Of a DNA stretch of 64,000 bases, positions 26,195-33,859 are shown in pieces. Below the pieces are notes generated by a model. The model saw only the letters and a list, made by a program, of their open reading frames with translations, made no database searches and was not told the origin of the DNA. The number at the start of each line of letters is the position of its first letter. The stretch's first letter is position 1. The position numbers and the translations under genes are program-made. Source of the stretch: Rhodopseudomonas_A palustris_F (GTDB lineage Bacteria > Pseudomonadota > Alphaproteobacteria > Rhizobiales > Xanthobacteraceae); NCBI RefSeq assembly GCF_000013745.1, contig NC_007925.1, positions 3,968,001-4,032,000 of the forward strand. The letters are read 5' to 3'.

Positions 26195-26860
26195 ATGCTG
26201 ACCGTCCACCATCTCGGACTATCGCAATCCGAGCGCATCGTCTGGCTGTGCGAAGAACTGGACATTCCCTATCGCCTTGAAGTCTATCAACGCGATCCGC
26301 AAACCCGGATGGCGCCCCCCGAATACAAGGCGCTGCATCCGATGCAGATCTCGCCGGTCATCGCCGACGGCGATCTCGTGCTGGCGGAATCCGGCGCGAT
26401 CATCGAATACATCCTGGCCAAATACGGACACGGGCGGCTGAAGGTTGCCCCGGACGATCCGGCATTTGCCGACTATCTGTTCTGGTTCCATTTCGCCAAC
26501 GGCACATTGATGCCCAGCGAGTCGATCGAGATGCTGGGAGCCGGTATCAGCGGCGCCGATCAGCTCGGAGTCGGAATCGGTTCGGACCATCCGTTTGTCG
26601 CGGTCTACACCGCGCGGACCGACCGCGGCTTTGCGATGATCGAACAGCGGCTCGGCAAGGTGCCCTATTTGGCTGGCGCGGACTTCTCTGCGGCTGACAT
26701 CATCATGTTGTTTGCCTTGACGACGATGCGTGCGTTCACCGGACGCCGTCTTGACGATTATCCCAATATCCGCGGCTATCTTGCACGCATCGGTGGACGT
26801 CCGGCGTATCAACGTGCGATGACAAAGGGAGATCCCGAGCTCTCGCCGATGCTGAGTTGA
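26195..26860 (+). CDS. Glutathione S-transferase family protein
   Basis: The 221-residue protein has an N-terminal thioredoxin-like domain (MLTVHHLGLSQSERIVWLCEELDIPYRLEVY, then MQISPVIADGDLVLAESGAIIEYI with the cis-Pro and the glutathione-binding ES pair). The helical C-domain contains YLAGADFSAADIIMLFAL. It starts 3 bases after the ohrR stop, so it is co-transcribed with ohr-ohrR. A role in detoxifying peroxide products is a reasonable inference; the substrate is not evident. Confidence 0.9.
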   Translation: MLTVHHLGLSQSERIVWLCEELDIPYRLEVYQRDPQTRMAPPEYKALHPMQISPVIADGDLVLAESGAIIEYILAKYGHGRLKVAPDDPAFADYLFWFHFANGTLMPSESIEMLGAGISGADQLGVGIGSDHPFVAVYTARTDRGFAMIEQRLGKVPYLAGADFSAADIIMLFALTTMRAFTGRRLDDYPNIRGYLARIGGRPAYQRAMTKGDPELSPMLS

Positions 26861-26994
26861 TCGATCCCGGCGGCACAATGTGAAGTTGACGCGCACGAGA
26901 AAACGCTCGGCTAAACGACCGAGCGTTCAATGCTATATTGGCACGCTGGCTGGCTTCGAAACGCAGGAGCTCCGAGGACGCTCTTGCGCTTTGG

Positions 26995-27591
26995 CTAGAA
27001 AGCTCTCGACGAGGGAGGCGAGCGCCGGCTTTTCTCAGCTGGATCGACCGATATCTCCTTCAAAGCGCCGTCGGAGACGACGACCACGAGGAAGATCAGC
27101 CGACCGTCGGCGCGGCTCAATCCAGCCCCAACCGCTTTTCCCGCGCCGTATTTTTCCGCAACAGCCACCGCCTCGGCCAAATCAAACCCGGCGCGCTTTA
27201 GATCGGCGATGTTGCTCTTATCCTCGGCGTCCAGCTGCGAAGCTGGCATCCAGCTGTCGCGGACAATAGCCCGGGTCGCGGCATCGATCGAACCGTTCCA
27301 TATCTCTCCGTTCCGATAGGCCTTGACGTGATAGACGGGTGTCTCCACCTGGCCATCGAAGCTGATATCGACCACCTTCGCACCTGCCAGCTGCTGTTCG
27401 ACCGCCGCAATCCCTTCCCGTGCCGAAACGATCGCCCGACCGAAGGTTTCGAGTTCGCTCTGAACCGACAATGGCTGGCGTTGTTCGGGCTGCGATGGCG
27501 AGCTTGCATTCTCACCGACGCTATGTGCGTTCGCCGAAATTGGTCCCAGCGCAAGCATCAAGATGAGCAGGAATTGGCCGGTCGTTTTCAT
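26995..27591 (-). CDS. Secreted PepSY-like protein
   Basis: The 198-residue product has a signal peptide (GQFLLILMLALGPISANA) and PepSY-like segments: AIVSAREGIAAVEQQLAGAKVVDISFDGQVETPVYHVKAYRNGEIWNGSIDAATRAIV, then a second, weaker repeat near LKRAGFDLAEAVAVAEKY. PepSY domains bind or inhibit peptidases in the periplasm. I set the start at ATG 27591; an upstream extension would begin inside the operator. The 19-bp operator shared with the TetR/DUF1269 and phasin-like genes lies about 65 bases upstream. Confidence 0.75.
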   Translation of the reverse strand: MKTTGQFLLILMLALGPISANAHSVGENASSPSQPEQRQPLSVQSELETFGRAIVSAREGIAAVEQQLAGAKVVDISFDGQVETPVYHVKAYRNGEIWNGSIDAATRAIVRDSWMPASQLDAEDKSNIADLKRAGFDLAEAVAVAEKYGAGKAVGAGLSRADGRLIFLVVVVSDGALKEISVDPAEKSRRSPPSSRAF

Positions 27592-27656
27592 GACATGATC
27601 TCGACGGTTTGGCCGATGCCAGGCGCCGCGGGCCACCAAAGCGTGGCCCAGCCGGT

Positions 27657-27675
27657 TAATCAACCATCGTTGAAT
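27657..27675 (-). promoter_or_regulatory. Operator copy 3, upstream of the PepSY gene
   Basis: Read on the minus strand it is ATTCAAC-GATG-GTTGATTA, matching copy 1 at all 15 non-spacer positions. It lies about 10 kb from the other two copies, in the promoter region of a gene transcribed the same way as the site reads. Confidence 0.65.
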
Positions 27676-27919
27676 AATATGGTTCCCTACGAATTCGAGT
27701 CAAGGCGCAATCGGAAAATTTGGGCCAACGCGGCGGCGAGGCTAACCGAACGCGAAGCTGGGAAACGGCGATAGCTCGGACCAAGCCCCGCATCACAACA
27801 CCCGGCAATTTGTCCGGTGTCCCAGACAAATGGCAACGTCGGCTCCGTTCGATTATTGGAACGATCAACGGCCGAGCGCGTCATAAAGGCCTCGCTTGAA
27901 ATCGATGCGGTATTATGTA

Positions 27920-27936
27920 AACGATACAGTACCGTT
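27920..27936 (+). promoter_or_regulatory. Operator AACGATAC-N-GTACCGTT before the Emr operon
   Basis: The 17-bp near-palindrome AACGATAC-A-GTACCGTT lies 17 bases upstream of the adaptor gene start. The consensus AACGRTAC-N-GTAYCGTT is self-complementary, and 16 of 17 bases recur at 33036-33052. It is the probable binding site of the TetR protein that ends this operon. Confidence 0.7.
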
Positions 27937-27953
27937 TTTATGAAAGGTTGGAA

Positions 27954-29168
27954 ATGGCGTCGGAGCCGGCTGACGGGAACAAACGCTCCAGGGAATCTGC
28001 CTCCCACGACCAGGAGCAGGCTCCCCCACCAACCGACCACGACGATACGCAGGGTAAGTTGGCCCCCTCGATGCTGTCGAATCCCTGGTTACGTTGGGGA
28101 TTGATCACCGCTGCGATCCTGCTGCTACTTGGTGGCACCGGCTATGGCTGGTATTGGTGGACCACGGGTAGCTATTTTCAAAGCACCAATGACGCGTATC
28201 TCAAGGCGGATCAGGTCTCGATTGCGCCGAACGTCTCGGGCTATCTAGTTGGGGTACCGGTGGTCCAAAACCAGACGATCGCGGCTGGCGATCAACTGGC
28301 GAAGATCGACGACCGTTCCTACCGGGTTCGAGTTGAGCAGGCCAAGGCCCAACTCGATCAGGCAAGGGCCGGCAAAGCTCGCGCGGAAGCCGAGTTGAAC
28401 CGACAATACGCCCAGATCGAACAGGCGAATGCTCAGCTTGGGCAATCGGAGGTGAGCCTGGCTTTTGCCGAGAACCAGGTCGCGCGTTATCGGCCGTTGG
28501 CAGCGAGCGGCGCCGAAGCGACCGAGCGTTACGACCAGATCCGAAACCAGCGCGATCAGGCACGCGCCCAGGTCGCCCTAAACAACGCGCAGGTCGAGTC
28601 GGCGCGTCGGATGGTCCCCTCAATCGAAGCGCAAATTGCCGAAGCGCAAGCCGCGATTGAGCAGGCCGAGGCCCAACTTCATCAAGCGCAAATCGATCTG
28701 GACAACACGGTGGTGGTCAGCCCGATCGCGGGCCGCGTCGGCGACCTGACCGCGCGGGTCGGCCAATTCGTTCAGCCCGGCATGCGGATGATGACCGTCG
28801 TCCCGGTCCATGATCTTTACCTGGAGGCAAATTATAAGGAGACCCAGATCGGACTGATGCGGGTCGGCCAGCCGGCGACCATCGAAGTCGACGCCCTGCC
28901 GAATGAGAAGCTGCACGGCGAAGTGCTGAGCTTCTCACCCGGCACCGGCTCGGAATTCTCGTTGCTGCCGCCGCAGAATGCGACCGGCAATTTCACCAAG
29001 GTAGTGCAGCGCGTTCCCGTGCGAATCCGGATTGATGCCGGCCCGGAGGCGCGCAAGGTGCTGGTGCCCGGACTGTCGATCGTGGTGGATGTCGATACCC
29101 GTAACGCCAAGGCCGAGATCAACCGCCAAAGACGAGAACAGCAAGACAGCCGGATCAGCGGGCAATGA
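27954..29168 (+). CDS. EmrA-type membrane fusion protein
   Basis: The 404-residue protein has a 45-residue cytosolic head, one anchor helix (WGLITAAILLLLGGTGYGWYWW), the lipoyl half DAYLKADQVSIAPNVSGYL, a long glutamine/alanine coiled coil (about 125-245) and the second half VVSPIAGRVGDLTARVGQFV, then the barrel. This is the HlyD/EmrA adaptor layout. ATG 27954 is preferred over a TTG six bases earlier; GAAAGG lies upstream. It overlaps the MFS gene by four bases (ATGA). With the MFS pump and the outer-membrane protein that follow, it forms a tripartite drug exporter. Confidence 0.92.
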   Translation: MASEPADGNKRSRESASHDQEQAPPPTDHDDTQGKLAPSMLSNPWLRWGLITAAILLLLGGTGYGWYWWTTGSYFQSTNDAYLKADQVSIAPNVSGYLVGVPVVQNQTIAAGDQLAKIDDRSYRVRVEQAKAQLDQARAGKARAEAELNRQYAQIEQANAQLGQSEVSLAFAENQVARYRPLAASGAEATERYDQIRNQRDQARAQVALNNAQVESARRMVPSIEAQIAEAQAAIEQAEAQLHQAQIDLDNTVVVSPIAGRVGDLTARVGQFVQPGMRMMTVVPVHDLYLEANYKETQIGLMRVGQPATIEVDALPNEKLHGEVLSFSPGTGSEFSLLPPQNATGNFTKVVQRVPVRIRIDAGPEARKVLVPGLSIVVDVDTRNAKAEINRQRREQQDSRISGQ

Positions 29169-30715
29169 GCGATCCGGCCGAAGCCAGTTCAACGCCTCAG
29201 CGCGCCGATCTCACCGCATGGCTGGCCGTCGGAGCCGGGACGATCGGCGCGCTGATGGCGACGCTCGACATCTCGATCGTCAACGCGTCGCTACCACAAA
29301 TCCAGGGTGAGGTCGGGGCCAGCGAATCCGAAGGCACTTGGATCTCGACCGCATATCTGGTCGCCGAAATCATCATGATTCCGCTGGCGGGCTGGTTCGA
29401 GCGTCTGCTCTCGCTGCGGATCTTCCTGCTCGTCGTCACGGTGGGTTTCGTGCTGTCCTCGATGCTGTGCGGGACCTCGACAACACTCGTTTCGATGATC
29501 ACCGGCCGCATCGGCCAGGGGTTTGCCGGCGGCGCGATGATCCCCACGGCGCTCACCATCGTGGCAAAACGTCTGCCGCCGGACCAGCGCCCGATCGGCA
29601 TCGCCTTGTTCGGATTGACCGCGGTGCTCGGTCCGGTGCTAGGTCCGATCATCGGCGGCTGGCTGACGGAAAACGTCAGCTGGCACTACGCATTCTTCCT
29701 CAACCTGCCGGTCGGCATCGGACTGGTTGGACTGCTGTTGTTGGGGCTTCCCTCCGAACGCATGCATTGGCGCGAGGTCGCGCAAGCGGATTGGCTTGGC
29801 ATCATCGGCATGGCCATCGGCTTGGGCTGCCTCACCGTTGTGCTCGAGGAAGGCCAGCGCGAGCGTTGGTTCGAATCGAACTTCATCATACTGTTAAGTC
29901 TGGCCTCCCTGCTCGGCTTCGGTCTGTTGACGGCGGGTCAATTGGTGAGTCGCAAGCCGGTCATCGACCTTCGCATCATTTTCCAGCGAAGCTTCGGCGG
30001 GGTGTTCCTGATGAGCCTCGTGGTCGGCGGAGCGCTCTACGGCATCCTGTATCTGATCCCGCAATTCCTTAGCAAAATCGCCGGGTACAACGCCGAACAG
30101 GCCGGCTACGTCGCGCTGCTCAGCGGCATTCCGACGCTATTGATGATGCCGCTATTTCCATTTCTGGTGCGGCGGCTGGACGTGCGGATCGCGATTGGAT
30201 TCGGGCTTTTTCTCTACGGCATCAGCTGCCTGTTAAACGCCGGCCTGTCACCTGAATCCTCGGGAATCGACTTCCTGTTTGCGCAGATCCTCCGCGGCTT
30301 TGCGCAGTTCTTTACGCTGGTCTTCCTCAATCAAGCGGCGACCAGCTCCGTCAGCCAGGACAAGGTCGAAGACGCGTCGGGCCTGTTCAATGCAGCGCGC
30401 AACCTCGGCGGTTCGATGGCGCTGGCGATGATCTCGACCCTGCAGGAGCGCCGGACCACCCTGCATGTCGATCGGATTTCCGAAGCGCTGAGCGGCAATT
30501 CCGTCAGAGTGCAGGAGCTGATCGCCGGCTTCGGCGCGCGCGTCGAGGACGTGCAACGCGGCATGCAGGCCCTCGGCCAGGCGATCCGCCTGCAGGCAAC
30601 GGTCATCACATTCTCCGATCAGTTCTTCGTCTTGGGCGTCATCCTGCTTGTGACCATTCCGCTGGTCGTGTTGCTGCGGCCGTTGCCGAAGGATGCCGGC
30701 GTTTCGGTAGGGTGA
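29165..30715 (+). CDS. EmrB/QacA-type MFS drug exporter (14 TM)
   Basis: The 516-residue DHA2-family transporter begins MSDPAEASSTPQRADLTAWLAVGAG and has 14 hydrophobic helices. Motif D1-like MATLDISIVNASLPQIQGEVG, motif A-like LSLRIFLL region and motif C-like GLTAVLGPVLGPIIGGWL are all present. It is typical in length and sits between the EmrA adaptor and the NodT outer-membrane gene with overlaps or tiny gaps. It exports hydrophobic toxic compounds by proton antiport; the substrate is unknown. Confidence 0.93.
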   Translation: MSDPAEASSTPQRADLTAWLAVGAGTIGALMATLDISIVNASLPQIQGEVGASESEGTWISTAYLVAEIIMIPLAGWFERLLSLRIFLLVVTVGFVLSSMLCGTSTTLVSMITGRIGQGFAGGAMIPTALTIVAKRLPPDQRPIGIALFGLTAVLGPVLGPIIGGWLTENVSWHYAFFLNLPVGIGLVGLLLLGLPSERMHWREVAQADWLGIIGMAIGLGCLTVVLEEGQRERWFESNFIILLSLASLLGFGLLTAGQLVSRKPVIDLRIIFQRSFGGVFLMSLVVGGALYGILYLIPQFLSKIAGYNAEQAGYVALLSGIPTLLMMPLFPFLVRRLDVRIAIGFGLFLYGISCLLNAGLSPESSGIDFLFAQILRGFAQFFTLVFLNQAATSSVSQDKVEDASGLFNAARNLGGSMALAMISTLQERRTTLHVDRISEALSGNSVRVQELIAGFGARVEDVQRGMQALGQAIRLQATVITFSDQFFVLGVILLVTIPLVVLLRPLPKDAGVSVG

Positions 30716-30722
30716 GGTAAGT

Positions 30723-32228
30723 ATGGTCAATGCTTTTGTTCGCAGCATTGCGTTTCTCCCGCTGGCCGCCTCGCTCGGCGGATGCCTGGTCGGTCCTGAC
30801 TATGCCGGGCCGCCGCTTGCTGCGCCTCTGGCCGAGACCGGCCAGGGCTTTCGACGTCTCGGCTCCAGCGCCCGCGCCCTGGAGCCGTCGGCGGACTGGT
30901 GGCGGGCGATCCGCGATCCCATGCTGACCGAACTGATCGAACGCGCCCTTGCGGACAGCCCCTCGATCCAGATCGTCGAGGCCAGGGTGCGTCAGGCACG
31001 GGCGAGTGCCAGGGAACAATACGCCAATCTGCTGCCGAGCGGGTCGGTGGCGGGCGCCTATCTGCATAATCGGATTCCGCTCGGAGACGCCCGCCGCGGT
31101 CTCGAAAATGTTGCCGGTGGCCAAGCCATCGCCAGCCAGATTCCCGATGGCACCAACCTTGATCTCTACGATACGAATTTCGATGCAAGCTGGGAGATCG
31201 ATATCTTCGGCGGTCGCCAACGGGCTGCCGAACAGGCCGTCGCGCAGGCCGACGCCGCGGTCGCGCGGTTTGCCGATGCCCAAGTCCAACTCGCGGCGCA
31301 GGTGGCCCAGAGCTATGTCGGTTTGCGCGACGCGCAGCATCGGCTTGATCTGACCTTGCAGTCGGTCAAGCTGCAACAGGAAGCCATCGATCTGACCGCT
31401 CAGCGCCTGGGCGGCGGCACCACCTCCGACCTTGATCTGGAGCGCCTGCGCACGCAGTTGGCCAGTACGGAGGCGATGGCGGACCCGCTGCGCGCAACTA
31501 TCGACCGGAACCGCGGGCAGCTAGCCGTGCTGGTTGGGCTGGAGCCAGGCACGCTCGACTCCCAGCTGCGCCAGCCCAGGCCCGTTCCAGTCCCGCCACG
31601 GCCCCTCCGCATTGGCGACCCCGCCGGGATGCTGCGGCGGCGACCCGATATCCGTGAAGCCGAACGAAATCTTGCCGCCACCAATGCCCAGATCGGACAG
31701 GCGGTAGCCGGCTATTTCCCTCGCGTCACGCTGCTCGGAAATGTCGGCTCAGTATCGACCTCCACCGCCGTGTTTGGGACTGCGGGCTCCTTGATCGGCA
31801 ATGTCGGACCGACGCTGCAGTGGAATGTGCTCGACTTCGGACGGACGCTCGCGCGTATTCGGCAGGCCGAAGCTGGCTCCGACGCTGCTATCGCGCAGTA
31901 TCAAAACACGGTCCTCACCGCGCTGCAGGACGCTGAATCGTCGTTGTCACGGTTTAGTCACCAGCGCAGCCAAGTTGCAAAACTGGCGCGTGCCAGCGCG
32001 TCGGCCGACAAAGCCGCCGAGCTGATGCGACAGCGGAACCGAGCCGGTACCGTCAGCGTCATCGATCTGCTTGACGTCGAACGGCAACGGCTCCAGACAG
32101 TTCAAAGTCTGGCTCAAGCTCAGGCGCAGCTCATGAACGACTACATTGCGCTGCAAAAGAGCTTGGGATTGGGATGGTCGGACGCCCCCGCGCCCGAAGT
32201 CGCGTCATCGAAAGTTCCAGATCAATAA
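30723..32228 (+). CDS. NodT-family outer-membrane efflux lipoprotein
   Basis: The 501-residue protein has a lipoprotein signal ending LAASLGGC, then two TolC-like repeats. The first includes PSADWWRAIRDPMLTELIERALADSPSIQ; the second includes RRRPDIREAERNLAATNAQIGQAVAGYFPRVTLLG and the C-terminal NRAGTVSVIDLLDVERQRLQTVQSLAQAQAQL. It forms the outer-membrane channel for the EmrAB-type pump. The ribosome site GAGGTAAG precedes ATG 30723, 7 bases after the pump gene. Classification by motif and context is firm. Confidence 0.93.
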   Translation: MVNAFVRSIAFLPLAASLGGCLVGPDYAGPPLAAPLAETGQGFRRLGSSARALEPSADWWRAIRDPMLTELIERALADSPSIQIVEARVRQARASAREQYANLLPSGSVAGAYLHNRIPLGDARRGLENVAGGQAIASQIPDGTNLDLYDTNFDASWEIDIFGGRQRAAEQAVAQADAAVARFADAQVQLAAQVAQSYVGLRDAQHRLDLTLQSVKLQQEAIDLTAQRLGGGTTSDLDLERLRTQLASTEAMADPLRATIDRNRGQLAVLVGLEPGTLDSQLRQPRPVPVPPRPLRIGDPAGMLRRRPDIREAERNLAATNAQIGQAVAGYFPRVTLLGNVGSVSTSTAVFGTAGSLIGNVGPTLQWNVLDFGRTLARIRQAEAGSDAAIAQYQNTVLTALQDAESSLSRFSHQRSQVAKLARASASADKAAELMRQRNRAGTVSVIDLLDVERQRLQTVQSLAQAQAQLMNDYIALQKSLGLGWSDAPAPEVASSKVPDQ

Positions 32229-32248
32229 TTGTCCATGGAAGGACCTCA

Positions 32249-32917
32249 ATGAGCCATCCGCCGAAATCGCCCCTTCCAGTTCGGAAGAGTCACGGTGGAC
32301 GCCCCTCCCTCCAAGCATCTGCCCGTCTCACCGAGCACATCGTCGACAAGGCCACCGCGCTTTTTCTTCGCGCCGGCTTCGAGGCGGTCAGCATCGACAC
32401 CATCGCAGCCGAAGCGGCGATTTCAAAGCGGACGTTTTATACCCGGTTCAGCGGCAAGCCAGATTTGTTCACGGCCGTGGTCGTTCGCTTTGTCGAAAAA
32501 CGCATGGCCAAGATGGACGCCATTTCCGCCGTGGTGGGCCCGCTGCGGCATCAACTCGAAGCGATCGCCTGTGAGATACTTCGGATCGCTTGCGAACCGG
32601 ACGCCATCGCCCTCGACCGGATCGTCACCGCCGAAGTTGAGCGATTTCCGGAACTTGGCCGCATTCTGTATGATTTCGCGGTGCCACGCGCGGTCGGCAC
32701 GATAGAGAAAATTCTCAATCAAGCCTGCGCGGACGGCACGCTCGACCGGATCGATACGCATCATGCAGCCGAGCATTTTCTCTACGCGGTGATCGTCGGG
32801 CCGATGCGCATGGTGGCGCTCGGCGTAGAAGGCCGCCGCCTGTCAGGCGGCCGGCTCAAGCGATTGCGACAGTCGATCGATCTATTTCTCAACGGCGTTC
32901 GCTCGCGCTCCGACTAG
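32249..32917 (+). CDS. TetR-family regulator of the Emr-type pump
   Basis: The 222-residue protein has the AcrR-like domain RLTEHIVDKATALFLRAGFEAVSIDTIAAEAAISKRTFYTRFSGKPDLF and an AefR-type C-terminal domain (GRILYDFAVPRAVGTIEKIL). ATG 32249 follows GGAAGGACC; a frame from 32174 would overlap the channel gene. As the last gene of the operon it probably autoregulates through the AACGATAC-N-GTACCGTT site at 27920. A second copy before the next gene suggests control of both. Confidence 0.87.
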   Translation: MSHPPKSPLPVRKSHGGRPSLQASARLTEHIVDKATALFLRAGFEAVSIDTIAAEAAISKRTFYTRFSGKPDLFTAVVVRFVEKRMAKMDAISAVVGPLRHQLEAIACEILRIACEPDAIALDRIVTAEVERFPELGRILYDFAVPRAVGTIEKILNQACADGTLDRIDTHHAAEHFLYAVIVGPMRMVALGVEGRRLSGGRLKRLRQSIDLFLNGVRSRSD

Positions 32918-33005
32918 TCCAGCCCCCGATTAGCGCGCGAGCTGACGTCAGCTTGACGCGTTCCTCTCCATGCACGTGAAGCAAACTGGTGGGCTCACTC
33001 CCAAA

Positions 33006-33030
33006 GGAACGATTCAACGCCTCGCGCATT
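33006..33030 (+). promoter_or_regulatory. EcfG-type promoter match upstream of the Cys-repeat gene
   Basis: GGAAC at 33006 is followed after exactly 18 bases by TT at 33029, fitting the GGAAC-N18/19-TT pattern of the alphaproteobacterial general-stress sigma factor. The operator at 33036-33052 begins just downstream, where it could block a start at about 33037. A chance match is possible. Confidence 0.4.
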
Positions 33031-33035
33031 TTTGA

Positions 33036-33052
33036 TACGATACCGTACCGTT
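33036..33052 (+). promoter_or_regulatory. Second copy of the Emr-regulator operator
   Basis: TACGATAC-C-GTACCGTT matches the site before the Emr operon at all arm positions except the first base. It lies 17 bases before the start codon of the small secreted protein, the same distance as the first copy from its gene. Confidence 0.65.
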
Positions 33053-33069
33053 TCTTATTGGAGATTGCG

Positions 33070-33303
33070 ATGGCAATTGCGACACGCTGCATCCTGATGA
33101 TCTGTCTGATCGTACCGACCTGGGCCCACGCCGGCTCCACCGAAGCGGAGAAAGAGATTGCCTGCAAAGACGACGCCATGAGGCTTTGCTCCGAGTTCGT
33201 TCCGGATCGAGACAAGATCACGCTATGCATGCAAAGACGAATCCCACAACTCACCCCCGCCTGCCGCGCGATCTTTGATGAGGATAAACCGAAGTCAAAA
33301 TAA
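33070..33303 (+). CDS. Small secreted cysteine-repeat protein
   Basis: The 77-residue product has a signal peptide (MAIATRCILMICLIVPTWAHA) and one cysteine-rich repeat: ACKDDAMRLCSEFVPDRDKITLCMQRRIPQLTPACRAIF. Four cysteines have the C-x(6)-C...C-x(11)-C layout of Cys-rich-repeat domains also found in many short bacterial secreted proteins. ATG 33070 follows TTGGAGATT. It stands alone after the Emr operon but shares its operator, so it may be induced with the pump. Its role is unknown. Confidence 0.7.
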   Translation: MAIATRCILMICLIVPTWAHAGSTEAEKEIACKDDAMRLCSEFVPDRDKITLCMQRRIPQLTPACRAIFDEDKPKSK

Positions 33304-33590
33304 TCGCGGCAACCTCCGCCGCTTTTCGACTCGCGGGCGCGCCCCTCTCCGAAATCGTTGGAACGCCACACAGCATGTTTGTCGAACCGACCGTTTGAGA
33401 CGGCGCGGCTACCGCGAGTTCCGGGCTGCGCTGAACTGGGGGGAGTTTCAATCCGCCGAATATGGGAGGATCAGTAAGGGAGGCAATGAGGTCCGCTTCA
33501 GGCATCATATAATCCGATGTTAGATCACGGCGGCAAGTCGATTAAGGTCGTGAAATTCGCCTCCGATGTCACCGCTCAGAAGCTACGCAC
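33304..33590 (+). pseudogene. PAS-domain relic of a chemoreceptor-like protein
   Basis: Pieces in different frames line up with the PAS domain common in rhizobial PAS-MCP receptors. LSEIVGTPHSMFVEP lies at about 33345-33395, YREFRAALNWGEFQSAEYGRISKGGNEV at 33410-33493, then after a one-base shift LQASYNPMLDHGGKSIKVVKFASDVTAQK to about 33580. Stops and frame changes prevent translation. In intact homologues such a PAS repeat leads into an MCP signalling domain, like the relic at 3746-4191. Confidence 0.7.
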
Positions 33591-33859
33591 CACGGAGCCG
33601 AAGCCACCGCGATTGGGCAGTCAAAGAGTCCGTGAGGTCCGAGGCCCTCCGAGCCAGACCGCCTATAGTGGTTTCGCTGTCATCGCGTGCGACATCAGCG
33701 ACGAGAAGCTCTCGCAAAGGCGCGACTGGCCACGCTCCCGGCCCGGCAGAAGGCAAGCTCCAGCGACAATGGCTAGCCAGGCATCGCCTCCGGCGAAGGC
33801 TTCTACAGCTACAGGCACATCGACTGCCCCATCTCAACTCAACAATGAAAGAGTTCGCC

